From NCBI RefSeq assembly GCF_040706555.1, contig NZ_JAPDRH010000005.1, forward strand, positions 62,001 through 126,000: 64,000 nt of DNA, written 5' to 3'. The DNA is from Lentisalinibacter salinarum. GTDB taxonomy: Bacteria > Pseudomonadota > Gammaproteobacteria > Steroidobacterales > Woeseiaceae. Under the pieces are notes generated by a model, which saw nothing but the letters and a program-made list of their open reading frames with translations, had not been told where the DNA came from and searched no databases. The translations under genes were made by a program, and so were the position numbers. Of this stretch, positions 1-10,307 are shown piece after piece. Within the stretch, counting starts at the first letter, position 1. Each line of letters opens with the position of its first letter.

Positions 1-1
1 T

Positions 2-889
2 CAGCCGGCGCTTGCGCAGGTGCTGCCCGGCGTGCAAGGGGCCGGCGGCGGGCGCGAACCGGATGCGGCGAGCGCCGCGGCCCGCTGGCTCGGGATCACG
101 CTGCCGGCGGCGCCGGCGTGGCTGCGGCTGCACGGAGAGCAGGGTCGACCCGGCCCCGGACCCTTCGCTGACGGCACCGGGCCGGGCGGGAATTGGCTGG
201 CCTGCATGGATCCCGTGTCGATGGCCGCCGACATGCGGGAGCTGCACCTGCTGGAGCATGCGCCCGTGCTCGCCGATGACGAGGCGGCGGCGCTGTGCGA
301 GGACATCCGGCCGAGCCTGGAGGAGCGGGGCTTCTCACTGCACGCCGGCGGCTCGAGCCATTGGTATGTCGCCTCGGAGCGGGAGTACCGATTCTCGGCA
401 GCATCGCCGGGGGTGGCGCGGGCCGGACGCATACGCGACGAACTTCCCGCCGGGCCGGACGCGGGCGTGTTCCGCGCTCTGGGCAACGAAATTCAGATGC
501 TCTGGCACGACCATCCGGTGAACCGGGCGCGTGCCGGGCGGGGCCTGCCGCCGGTGAACTCCGTCTGGTTCTGGGGCGGCGGCTGCGTCGAGGCCGGCCC
601 GGCAGCGGGCGATCAGCGCCTGCCGCCGCTCCATGCGCACGACCCGCTGCTGACCGGCCTCTGGCATCGCCTCGGCGGCGAGACGGCCGCACCGCCTGCC
701 GGCGACGCGGCAGCGCGAGCGCTTGCCGCGGGCTGCGTGATGGCCCTGTCCGGCGAGGCACTCGCCCGGCCGGCCGTGGTAAAGGCCCTGCGGCGAGGTC
801 GCGTCCGCATCGTCACCCGGGACGGCCTGTGCGCCGTATTGCCGCGGCGCGGCCCGCGCGCGCTGCTCGCGGCCTGGAGGCGGCGATGA
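2..889 (+). CDS. RpfE-type / phosphoglycerate-mutase-like protein, 5' truncated
   Basis: The reading frame is open to the first base, so the gene starts outside the window; 295 C-terminal residues are visible. The stretch NSVWFWGGG is, from memory, the hallmark of the RpfE-type family, a group distantly related to cofactor-independent phosphoglycerate mutases; its biochemical role is not established. The stop overlaps the recJ start (ATGA), which implies translational coupling. The order rpfE-like, recJ, prfB, lysS is the one known from the Xanthomonas rpf locus, which supports the family call. A GTG inside the frame at 20 is probably not the true start, because the coding character continues upstream of it. 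No catalytic residues can be assigned with confidence. Confidence 0.65.
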   Translation, partial: QPALAQVLPGVQGAGGGREPDAASAAARWLGITLPAAPAWLRLHGEQGRPGPGPFADGTGPGGNWLACMDPVSMAADMRELHLLEHAPVLADDEAAALCEDIRPSLEERGFSLHAGGSSHWYVASEREYRFSAASPGVARAGRIRDELPAGPDAGVFRALGNEIQMLWHDHPVNRARAGRGLPPVNSVWFWGGGCVEAGPAAGDQRLPPLHAHDPLLTGLWHRLGGETAAPPAGDAAARALAAGCVMALSGEALARPAVVKALRRGRVRIVTRDGLCAVLPRRGPRALLAAWRRR

Positions 890-2607
890 GCGAGGGCGGC
901 CTGCCCATCGCGCGGCGGACGGCGGGCGAGGATGCCGCGCTGCCCGCCTCCCTGCACCCGGTGCTGCGCCGGGTGTATGCGGCGCGCGGCATCCGCACGG
1001 CGGAGGAGCTCGAACTCGGCCTCCGTCATCTCGCGCCGGTGGGCGGGCTCGCCAACCTGGATCGGGCGGTGGAGCTGCTGCTTGCCCACCGTGGCGGTCG
1101 CGTCACGATCGTCGGGGACTTCGATGCCGACGGCGCCACCAGCACCGCGCTGGTATTGCGCTGCCTCGGCCGCTACGGATTCGCGGCCGTGGACTCGCTG
1201 GTGCCGAATCGGTTCGATTTCGGTTACGGGCTGACGCCGGAGATCGTCGAGGTCGCCGCCGAGGCCGGGCCCTCGTTGATCGTCACCGTGGACAACGGCA
1301 TCTCCAGCGTGCGCGGCGTCGAGCGTGCGCGCGAACTCGGCATCGACGTGCTGGTCACCGACCACCATCTGCCCGGCGAGCGGCTGCCGGCGGCCGCGGC
1401 CATCGTCAACCCGAATCTGCCGGGGGATCCCTACCCGAGCAAATATCTCGCCGGCGTGGGTGTGGCGTTCTGCGTGATGGCCGCGCTGGGGCGCCGCCTC
1501 GCGGCGGAGGGGCAGAACGGTGCCGAGCGCATCGCCGCCGATTATCTCGATCTGGTCGCCCTCGGCACCGTGGCCGACGTGGTGCCCCTGGACCGCAACA
1601 ACCGGGTGCTGGTGCGCCAGGGGCTCGCACGCATCCGCGCCGGGGCCGCGGTGCCCGGCATCCCGGCGCTGCTGCAGGCGGCCGGCCGGGACCCGCGGCG
1701 GGCGGTGGCCAGCGACCTCGCCTTCGGCGTCGCGCCGCGTCTGAACGCGGCCGGACGGCTGGAGGACATGAGCACCGGCATCGAGGCGCTGGTGTCGGAC
1801 TCCGTGGGCGAGGTTCGCGCGCTGGCGGCGCGTCTCTCCGAAATCAACGACGAGCGCCGCCGCATCGAGGCCCGCATGCAGGCGGAGGCGCTCTCCTCGC
1901 TGGAGGACATCGAGCTGCCGGAGGGGGAGAGTGCGTTGCCCCATTGCGTCACCCTGTACGATCCCGGCTGGCACCAGGGCGTGGTCGGGCTGGTGGCCTC
2001 CCGCATCCGCGAACGGGTCAACCGCCCGGTAATCGCTTTCGCCGATGCCGGCGGCGGGGAGCTGAAGGGGTCGGCGCGCTCGGTACCCGGGGTGCACATC
2101 CGCGACGTGCTCGCCGCCGTGGCGGCGTCCGCACCGGAAATGATCGGCCGCTACGGCGGCCACGCCATGGCGGCCGGTCTCAGCCTGCCGCGGTCGAATC
2201 TGGAGCGGTTCCGCCGGCTGGCGGCCAGCCGGGTGGCCGAGTGTTTCCCGGACGCGGACTTCAGCGGCACGCTGCTCACAGACGGCGAACTCGATGCGGC
2301 GGACATCGGCCTGCCGCTGGCCGAGGCGCTGCGGGAGGCGGGTCCGTGGGGGCAGGCATTCCCGGAGCCGCTGTTCGACGGCGTCTTCACCGTCCGCGAG
2401 GCCCGCGTCGTGGGAGAGCGGCACTGGAAGCTGAGACTGACCGGCAGCGGCGCCGGCGCGCCGGTGGACGCCATCGCCTTCAACCAGGTCGACACCGTGA
2501 CGGTGATGCCCGGACACCGGGTACACGTCGCCTATCGGCTCGACGTGAACGAGTACGGCGGCATCCGCCGCGCCCAGCTCGTGGTGGAGGGCATGCAACG
2601 GCTGTAG
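886..2607 (+). CDS. recJ: single-stranded-DNA-specific 5'-3' exonuclease RecJ
   Basis: 573 residues, the usual length for RecJ. It degrades single-stranded DNA 5' to 3' in recombinational and mismatch repair in the cytoplasm. DHH-family metal-binding motifs are clear: DFDADG at about residues 78-83, VDNGIS near 135-140, and DHH at 159-161. A C-terminal DHHA1 region carries GRYGGHAMAAG. The frame is open much further upstream, but homology begins at the ATG at 886, which overlaps the stop of the preceding gene by four bases. prfB follows after 56 bp. Confidence 0.95.
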   Translation: MSEGGLPIARRTAGEDAALPASLHPVLRRVYAARGIRTAEELELGLRHLAPVGGLANLDRAVELLLAHRGGRVTIVGDFDADGATSTALVLRCLGRYGFAAVDSLVPNRFDFGYGLTPEIVEVAAEAGPSLIVTVDNGISSVRGVERARELGIDVLVTDHHLPGERLPAAAAIVNPNLPGDPYPSKYLAGVGVAFCVMAALGRRLAAEGQNGAERIAADYLDLVALGTVADVVPLDRNNRVLVRQGLARIRAGAAVPGIPALLQAAGRDPRRAVASDLAFGVAPRLNAAGRLEDMSTGIEALVSDSVGEVRALAARLSEINDERRRIEARMQAEALSSLEDIELPEGESALPHCVTLYDPGWHQGVVGLVASRIRERVNRPVIAFADAGGGELKGSARSVPGVHIRDVLAAVAASAPEMIGRYGGHAMAAGLSLPRSNLERFRRLAASRVAECFPDADFSGTLLTDGELDAADIGLPLAEALREAGPWGQAFPEPLFDGVFTVREARVVGERHWKLRLTGSGAGAPVDAIAFNQVDTVTVMPGHRVHVAYRLDVNEYGGIRRAQLVVEGMQRL

Positions 2608-2663
2608 CGCCGTCGCTCGCGCCACTCATGATAGACTGCGCCGCTTGTTTTCGGAGGGGTGCA

Positions 2664-3759
2664 ATGGACACCAACCAGATCAGAACAGAGATCGAAGACC
2701 TCTCGGACAGGGCAGAGGCCCTGAGGAGGTATCTTTGACTACGCGGGCAAGTCGGAGAGACTGACCGAAGTCCTGCGCGAGCTGGAGGACCCGGCCGTGT
2801 GGCAGGACCCCGAGCGTGCCCAGGCGCTCGGCCAGGAACGCGCCGAACTCGAGAAGGTGGTCGGCACCCTCGATCGCATAGGCACCCGCGTCACGGATGC
2901 CGGCGAGCTGCTCGAGATGGCGGCCGAGGAGGGAGACGAGGACACCCTGTCTTCCATCGCCCGGGACGTCGGGGGCGTGGCCCGGGACGTCGAAGGGCTG
3001 GAGTTCCGCCGCATGTTCTCCGGCGAGATGGATTCGGCCAACGCCTTCGTCGACATCCAGTCCGGCGCCGGCGGCACCGAGGCGCAGGACTGGGCCGAGA
3101 TGCTGCTGCGCATGTATCTGCGCTGGGCCGAGCAGCACGGCTTCCGTACCGAGATGATCGAGGCCTCCGAGGGTGAGGTGGCCGGCATCAAGAGCGCCAC
3201 GGTGAAGTTCGTCGGCGAGTACGCCTACGGCTGGCTCAGGACCGAGACCGGCGTGCACCGCCTGGTGCGCAAGTCGCCGTTCGACTCCGGCAACCGCCGC
3301 CATACGTCGTTTGCGTCGGTGTTCGTCTCGCCGGAAGTGGAGGACGACATCGACATCGAGGTGGACCCGTCGGATCTGCGCATCGACGTCTACCGGGCCA
3401 GCGGCGCCGGCGGCCAGCACGTCAACCGCACGGAGTCGGCCGTGCGCATCACCCACGAGCCCACGGGGATCGTGGTGCAGTGTCAGAACGACCGCTCCCA
3501 GCACAAGAACAAGGCCACCGCCATGAAGCAGCTGAAGGCCAAGCTCTACGAGCTGGAGCTGCAGAAGCGCCGCGCCGAGGCGGACGCCCTGGAGGACACC
3601 AAGGCCGACGTCGGCTGGGGCAGCCAGATCCGCTCCTACGTGCTGGACCAGTCCCGCATCAAGGACCTGCGCACCGGGGTGGAGACCGGCAACACTCAGG
3701 CGGTGCTGGACGGCGACCTGGACGAATTCATCGAGGCGAGCCTGAAGCAGGGCCTGTGA
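2664..3759 (+). CDS. prfB: peptide chain release factor 2, with programmed +1 frameshift
   Basis: RF2 reads UGA and UAA stop codons and releases the finished peptide. The coding sequence is join(2664..2735, 2737..3759), giving 364 residues against 365 in E. coli. Zero-frame codons 1-24 end at an in-frame TGA (2736-2738), and translation shifts +1 after CTT to continue as DYAGKSERL. The stop-recognition tripeptide SPF lies at residues 204-206 and the catalytic GGQ at 249-251. A strong ribosome-binding site GGAGGGG (2653-2659) precedes the ATG. lysS follows after 33 bp, a common pairing. An annotation that starts at GTG 2797 would lose the N-terminus. Confidence 0.97.
2724..2739 (+). promoter_or_regulatory. 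prfB programmed +1 frameshift signal
   Basis: Internal Shine-Dalgarno AGGAGG (2724-2729), three bases, the slippery codon CTT (2733-2735), then TGA followed by C. This is the classic autoregulatory site: when RF2 is scarce the ribosome pauses at UGA and slips +1. The spacing is the same as in the E. coli site; only the SD-like bases differ (AGGAGG instead of AGGGGG). Confidence 0.97.
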
Positions 3760-3792
3760 CAACGCCGCCGGCAGAACATTGAGGGAAGAGCA

Positions 3793-5346
<1,554 letters not shown>

Positions 5347-6253
5347 GGCAGCGAGCCGGGGGCGGCCGGCGTGCCGTCCTCCAGGCGCAACTCGCCGCCG
5401 AGCTGCTTGATGGAGACCACCGCGAGGAATTCGCTGCCGCCGTCGGCGGCAGCGGCCCGCACCACGGTGCCGGCCGTGCTGCCGGCCTCGTCCAGCAGCC
5501 GTGCGCCGGGCGCGGACGGCTCCGCCGCCGCGCTGAAGCGCAGCATGCGCCGCGACGGCCGGCCCAGGTTCTCCGTGCGCGCCACCACTTCCTGGCCCGT
5601 GTAGCAGCCCTTGCGGAAGCTGATAGCATCCAGCCGGTCCAGGTTGAGCATGTGCGGCGTGAAGGACTCGGCCGTCTCGGGATACAGCGCGGGGCGCCCG
5701 GCGCGGATGGCCGCGCGGCGCCAGGCTTCCGGCGGGAGCAGCGTCGCATCCAGACCCTGGAGTTGATCGGCCGCCGTGCAGATCTCCATCACGCGCGGTT
5801 CGGTGCCGGGCAGCAGCCGCGTGGCCAGCACGGGTTCGCCCTCGGGCAGCTGCATGCCGCCCGGTCCCGAGTCGACGGCGACGAGCCGCGTTTCCGACTG
5901 CGGCTCGATCTCCACGTCGGCGCGGAGCCGATAGCGGAGCAGGCGCTCGGTGAAGTCGTCCGCCTGCCAATCGGGCAGGAAGAGCAGCACGCGATCGCGG
6001 CCATGCACGAGGGTGAGCAGCGCGATCACCCGGCCCTTCGGGTTGCACCAGGCGGCAGTCAGAATCCGGTCCGCCTCGAGCCGATCGACGTCCTGGGTGA
6101 GCTGTCCCTGCAGGAAATCGATCCGGTCCGCGCCGGTCACCGCGAGGCAGACCGGGGCGTCGCTGATGGGGTTCGATGGTTCGCTCAATTCGCCTCCTCG
6201 GCCGTCCTGCCGGCGCGCTCCGGACGTCGCCGCAGTGGCCGGGTTTCAAGGGT

Positions 6254-6282
6254 TTGACTCAGTTCGGGCGGGTGCATCGAAT
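6254..6282 (+). promoter_or_regulatory. candidate sigma-70 promoter for the sdh region
   Basis: TTGACT (6254-6259), a 17-bp spacer and TCGAAT (6277-6282), placed so that transcription would start about 18 bases before the 57-residue assembly-factor gene. The -35 matches consensus in 5 of 6 positions and the -10 in 4 of 6. Confidence 0.45.
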
Positions 6283-6306
6283 GATCGCCTCTGGCATACT
6301 TAGACC

Positions 6307-6480
6307 ATGTCTAGGCAGCCGCCCGAAACACCCCCGGAGAGCAACGACGGAGCCCGCGAAGACGCCGGAAACGCGCCGCTCCCGGGTGACGAGGCGCCGA
6401 AAGAGATCGGCGGCCGTCAGGGTCCCGATCCTACGCGTTACGGTGACTGGGAGAAAGGCGGCCGTTGCATAGACTTCTGA
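6307..6480 (+). CDS. SDHAF4 / DUF1674-type succinate dehydrogenase assembly factor
   Basis: A 57-residue gene too short for routine ORF calling. The C-terminus reads GPDPTRYGDWEKGGRCIDF, the diagnostic end of the DUF1674 family, whose mitochondrial member SDHAF4 binds flavinylated SdhA and protects it before complex II assembles. The N-terminal half is acidic and proline-rich, as is usual and probably disordered. It lies directly upstream of sdhC in the same direction, with ygfZ divergent. Family membership is read from the motif; the role in this organism is inferred from family and position. No strong ribosome-binding site is visible. Confidence 0.85.
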   Translation: MSRQPPETPPESNDGAREDAGNAPLPGDEAPKEIGGRQGPDPTRYGDWEKGGRCIDF

Positions 6481-6535
6481 GGTGCCGCCGGGCCAGCGGG
6501 CCCGAGGCGCCGGGCACACCCGCCGCGAAGAGGCA

Positions 6536-6555
6536 GTCATCCGGGGCCGGATGAC
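6536..6555. repeat. perfect 9-bp inverted repeat upstream of sdhC
   Basis: GTCATCCGG and CCGGATGAC around a two-base centre, 84 bp before sdhC. As RNA it would form a hairpin with an 8-bp stem and a 4-base loop, without a U-tract. It could be a dyad operator, an attenuator or a processing site; nothing in the sequence decides between these. Confidence 0.55.
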
Positions 6556-6639
6556 GAGACTGCGCGGGCGTGTCCTGCGTGCACGACAGAGGTTCGACGC
6601 CGGCATCGGGACCAGCTTCGTCAGACGAAAAAGAGGGAC

Positions 6640-7029
6640 ATGGACAACACCAACAGGCCACTGTCACCGCACATCGGTGTCTACCGCTGGCGCATCACTT
6701 CCACGCTTTCCATCCTGCATCGGGGCACGGGTGTGGCGCTGTCTCTCTCCACGCTGCTGCTCGCCGCCTGGCTGCTGGCCGCGGCCTCCGGGGCGTCCTC
6801 CTACGAGTCCGTCGCCGGCTTCGTCGGCTCGCCGCTCGGGCTGCTGATCCTGGTCGGCAGCAGCTATGCCTTCTTCTTCCACCTCGGCAACGGCATCCGC
6901 CACCTGTTCTGGGACGCCGGCATGGGCTTCGAGATGGAGCAGGCGAGGGCATCCGGCTGGACGGTGGTCGCCGCCAGCGTGGTGGCAACGGCGGTGCTGT
7001 GGGCCGTCATCCTCGCGTCGGGCAGCTAG
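6640..7029 (+). CDS. sdhC: succinate dehydrogenase cytochrome b556 subunit
   Basis: 129 residues with three predicted membrane helices. It anchors complex II and helps bind haem b and quinone. Two family motifs are visible: the N-terminal SILHRGTG segment before helix 1, and HLGNGIRHLFWD, which holds the haem-ligating histidine region. First of four tightly spaced subunit genes, 13 bp before sdhD. The start ATG has an AAAAAGAGGG ribosome-binding region just upstream. Confidence 0.95.
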   Translation: MDNTNRPLSPHIGVYRWRITSTLSILHRGTGVALSLSTLLLAAWLLAAASGASSYESVAGFVGSPLGLLILVGSSYAFFFHLGNGIRHLFWDAGMGFEMEQARASGWTVVAASVVATAVLWAVILASGS

Positions 7030-7042
7030 AGGGAGCACGCAC

Positions 7043-7426
7043 ATGACCATCAAGACTCCCATGGCCCGGGCGCTCGGGCTCGGATCGGCCAAATCGGGCA
7101 CGGAACACTGGTGGATGCAGCGGGTGACCGCCGTGGCGCTGGTGCCGCTGACGCTGTGGTTCGTCTTCGCGCTCCTCGGCCTGGAAGGCCTGGATCACGC
7201 CACGGTGACGGCGTGGATCGCCCGGCCGGTGACCGCAGTACTGCTGGTGCTGTTGGTCGCGACTCTCACCTATCACTCGTTCCTCGGTACCCAGGTGGTG
7301 ATCGAGGACTACACGGGCGGCGCGACCCGCGTGATCACGCTGCTGGCCGTGCGTTTCCTGCACGTCGTGGTGGCCGTCGCGGCGCTGTTCGCCATCCTCA
7401 AGATCGCTTTCGGGACTGATACATGA
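7043..7426 (+). CDS. sdhD: succinate dehydrogenase hydrophobic membrane anchor subunit
   Basis: 127 residues, three predicted membrane helices. The pattern EHWWMQRVTAVALVPLTLW and the later YHSFLGTQVVIEDY are typical of bacterial SdhD, where the H-x-x-x-G-x-x-x-x-x-x-D region contributes to haem binding. The start at 7043 follows GAGGGAGCAC. The stop overlaps the sdhA start (ATGA), so the two are probably translationally coupled. Confidence 0.93.
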   Translation: MTIKTPMARALGLGSAKSGTEHWWMQRVTAVALVPLTLWFVFALLGLEGLDHATVTAWIARPVTAVLLVLLVATLTYHSFLGTQVVIEDYTGGATRVITLLAVRFLHVVVAVAALFAILKIAFGTDT

Positions 7427-9210
7427 GCCTGGACAAGGATTTCATCGACCACAAGTACGACGTGGTCGTCGTCGGCGCCGGCGGCGCCGGACTGCGCGCC
7501 ACCTTCGGGCTGGCCGAGGCGGGTTTCACGACCGCCTGCGTGACCAAGGTGTTCCCCACCCGCAGCCACACCGTGGCCGCCCAGGGCGGCATCAGCGCCG
7601 CACTCGGCAACATGGGCGAGGACGACTGGCGCTGGCACATGTACGACACCGTGAAGGGCTCCGACTGGCTCGGCGATCAGGACGCCATCGAGTACATGTG
7701 CAAGGAGGCCCCGGACGCCGTCATCGAACTCGAGCACTACGGCGTGCCGTTCTCCCGCACCGAGGACGGGCGCATCTACCAGCGGCCCTTCGGCGGCATG
7801 ACCACCCACTTCGGCGAGGGCACCGCGCAGCGCACCTGCGCCGCGGCGGATCGCACCGGCCACGCCATGCTGCACACGCTGTACCAGCAATCGCTGAAGC
7901 ACGAGGCGGAGTTTTTCATCGAGTATTTCGCCATCGACCTGATCATGGAAGAGGGCGTGTGCCGGGGCGTCGTGGCGCTGGATCTCGCCACCGGCCGCCT
8001 GCATCGCTTCAGCGCGCATCAGGTCATCCTCGCCACCGGCGGTTACGGCCGTGCCTACTTCTCCTGCACCTCCGCGCACACCTGCACGGGCGACGGCGGC
8101 GGCATGGTGCTGCGGGCCGGCCTGCCGGTGCAGGACATGGAGTTCGTGCAGTTCCATCCCACCGGCATCTACGGCGCGGGCTGCCTCATCACCGAGGGCG
8201 TGCGTGGCGAGGGCGGCTACCTCACCAACTCGGAGGGCGAGCGCTTCATGGAGCGCTATGCGCCGAACGCGAAGGACCTCGCGTCCCGGGACGTCGTCAG
8301 CCGGGCGGAGACCATCGAGATCCGCGAGGGGCGGGGCGTCGGCGCGGAGAAGGACCATTGCTACCTGCACCTGGAGCATCTCGGTCGCGATGTGATCGAG
8401 GAACGGCTGCCCGGCATCGCCGAGACGGCGAAAATCTTCGCCAATGTCGACGTGCTGAAGGAGCCCATACCGGTACTGCCCACCGTGCACTACAACATGG
8501 GCGGCATCCCGACGGACTACCGGGGACGGGTGGTGACCTCCCGGGACGGCGACCCGGACAGCGTCGTGCCGGGTCTCATGGCCGTCGGCGAGGCGGGCTG
8601 CGTGTCGGTGCACGGCGCCAACCGGCTCGGCTCGAACTCCCTGCTGGACCTGGTGGTATTCGGCCGGGCCGCGGCACGGCACTGCGCCGGGAGCATGGAT
8701 CGGGGTGTGCGGCACAAGCCGCTGCCGGACGACGCCGGCAAGGCGACGGTGGAGAAGATCCGCGGGCTGCTCGCGCGCGACGGCGAGCGTCCTACGGCGG
8801 AGATCCGCCTCGAGATGCAGAAGCTGATGCAGAACCATGCGGCGGTCTTCCGTACCGGCGATCTGCTGGCGGAGGGCATCGAGAAGCTGAAGGACACCTT
8901 CGGCGACTTCGGCCGGGTAAGCGTGGCGGACAAGTCCATGATCTGGAACTCCGATCTCGTTGAGACACTGGAGTTGGAGAACCTGCTGCTGAACGCGCTG
9001 GCCACCATCCATTCCGCGGCCAACCGGAAGGAGTCCCGCGGCGCCCAGGCGCGGGAGGACTATCCGGACCGCGACGACGAGAACTGGATGAAGCACACGC
9101 TGGCCTGGGTCGGCGAGGACGGCGGCGTGGAGATCGACTACCGCCCTGTGCACGGCAAGACGCTGACGGACGAGGTCCAGGCCATCCCGCCCAAGGCGCG
9201 TACCTACTGA
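7423..9210 (+). CDS. sdhA: succinate dehydrogenase flavoprotein subunit
   Basis: 595 residues. Oxidises succinate to fumarate in the TCA cycle and passes electrons to SdhB. The N-terminal dinucleotide-binding motif VVVVGAGGAGLRA (about 14-26) is followed by RSHTVAAQGG, in which His49 is the expected site of covalent FAD attachment. Substrate-site motifs HPTG and the HGANRLGSNSLLD segment are intact. The gene overlaps sdhD by four bases; sdhB follows 49 bp downstream. Flavinylation would depend on SdhE, encoded at the end of the operon. Confidence 0.98.
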   Translation: MSLDKDFIDHKYDVVVVGAGGAGLRATFGLAEAGFTTACVTKVFPTRSHTVAAQGGISAALGNMGEDDWRWHMYDTVKGSDWLGDQDAIEYMCKEAPDAVIELEHYGVPFSRTEDGRIYQRPFGGMTTHFGEGTAQRTCAAADRTGHAMLHTLYQQSLKHEAEFFIEYFAIDLIMEEGVCRGVVALDLATGRLHRFSAHQVILATGGYGRAYFSCTSAHTCTGDGGGMVLRAGLPVQDMEFVQFHPTGIYGAGCLITEGVRGEGGYLTNSEGERFMERYAPNAKDLASRDVVSRAETIEIREGRGVGAEKDHCYLHLEHLGRDVIEERLPGIAETAKIFANVDVLKEPIPVLPTVHYNMGGIPTDYRGRVVTSRDGDPDSVVPGLMAVGEAGCVSVHGANRLGSNSLLDLVVFGRAAARHCAGSMDRGVRHKPLPDDAGKATVEKIRGLLARDGERPTAEIRLEMQKLMQNHAAVFRTGDLLAEGIEKLKDTFGDFGRVSVADKSMIWNSDLVETLELENLLLNALATIHSAANRKESRGAQAREDYPDRDDENWMKHTLAWVGEDGGVEIDYRPVHGKTLTDEVQAIPPKARTY

Positions 9211-9259
9211 GGCGGACCGGCACACCCGGACACGGCAACACCAAGAGGAATCGGCAGAC

Positions 9260-10042
9260 GTGGCAGAATTTCGACTCCCGGAGAACTCACGGATAGGCAA
9301 GGGCCGTCATTTCCCCGCACCGGAGGGCGCGAAGAACGTGCGACGGTTCGTGGTCTATCGCTACGATCCGGACAGCGGCGAGAACCCGCGCATGGATACC
9401 TACGAGGTGGACATGGACGCGTGCGGTCCGATGGTTCTCGACGCGCTGATCAAGATCAAGAACGAAGTCGACCCCACGCTCACGTTCCGCCGGTCCTGCC
9501 GGGAGGGCATCTGCGGCTCCTGTGCGATGAATATCGACGGCGGCAACCAGCTGGCATGCATCACCGCCAACGAGGACGTGGGCGGCGACATCAGCATCTA
9601 CCCGCTGCCGCACCTGCCGGTGGTGAAAGACCTGGTGGGCGATCTCACGAACTTCTACGCCCAGTACGCCTCCATCAAGCCCTGGCTGCAGACCCGCACA
9701 CCGGCACCGCCGGACCGCGAGCGCCTGCAGTCCAAGCAGGACCAGGAGAAGATCAACAGCCCGTCGGCCTGCATCCTGTGCGCCTGCTGCTCGACCAGCT
9801 GCCCGAGCTACTGGTGGAACGGTGACCGCTACCTCGGTCCCGCCACGCTGCTGGCGGCCTATCGCTGGCTGGTAGACAGCCGGGACGAGGCCACCGGGGA
9901 GCGTCTGGACGCGCTGGAGGATCCCTTCCGCCTGTACCGGTGCCACACCATCATGAACTGCACCCAGACGTGCCCGAAGGGCCTGAATCCGGCGAAGGCG
10001 ATAGCTGAGACGAAGAAGATGCTGGCCGAGCGCCGGCTCTGA
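9260..10042 (+). CDS. sdhB: succinate dehydrogenase iron-sulfur subunit
   Basis: 260 residues. Carries electrons from FAD to quinone. The ferredoxin-like N-terminal domain has the [2Fe-2S] motif CREGICGSC plus a later cysteine (LACI); the C-terminal domain has CILCACCSTSCP and CTQTCPKG for the [4Fe-4S] and [3Fe-4S] clusters. GTG start at 9260 with AAGAGGAA upstream. The N-terminus is longer than in E. coli SdhB (about 238 residues), mostly a short basic lead-in. Confidence 0.97.
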   Translation: MAEFRLPENSRIGKGRHFPAPEGAKNVRRFVVYRYDPDSGENPRMDTYEVDMDACGPMVLDALIKIKNEVDPTLTFRRSCREGICGSCAMNIDGGNQLACITANEDVGGDISIYPLPHLPVVKDLVGDLTNFYAQYASIKPWLQTRTPAPPDRERLQSKQDQEKINSPSACILCACCSTSCPSYWWNGDRYLGPATLLAAYRWLVDSRDEATGERLDALEDPFRLYRCHTIMNCTQTCPKGLNPAKAIAETKKMLAERRL

Positions 10043-10055
10043 GGGCCGGGCGGCC

Positions 10056-10307
10056 ATGACGGATACCGCTGCGCCGCCGGGGCGGCTGCGCTGGCTGTGC
10101 CGGCGCGGCATGCGCGAACTCGACGTCCTCCTGAGCGGCTTCCTGGAACAGGAATATCCGCGGCTGGGAGAGCCCCTAAAGGCGGATTTCGCGGCCTTAC
10201 TGGAGTCGCAGGATCCGGAGATATGGGCTTACCTGCTCGGCAGAGCCGAACCGGAGCCCGGGCTTGCCGCCATCATCCGCCGCATTCGCGATTTCTCTAC
10301 CCGTTGA
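10056..10307 (+). CDS. sdhE: FAD assembly factor SdhE (YgfY/CptB)
   Basis: 83 residues. SdhE promotes covalent attachment of FAD to SdhA. The signature RGMREL (RGxxE) near residue 17 is present and the length is standard. It sits 13 bp after sdhB, so this operon carries two maturation factors for SdhA, this one and the SDHAF4-type gene at its head. Confidence 0.93.
   Translation: MTDTAAPPGRLRWLCRRGMRELDVLLSGFLEQEYPRLGEPLKADFAALLESQDPEIWAYLLGRAEPEPGLAAIIRRIRDFSTR

Noticed and set aside
613..2625. Long minus-strand frame (670 codons) opposite recJ
   Set aside because: High GC makes stop codons rare on the opposite strand; the translation is low in complexity, and recJ is certain here.
2797..3759. 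prfB as a shorter gene starting at GTG 2797
   Set aside because: The frameshift site and the N-terminal domain upstream show that the gene starts at 2664.
6481..6639. Small coding frames before sdhC
   Set aside because: No frame shows family motifs or a ribosome-binding site; Arg-rich composition suggests chance.
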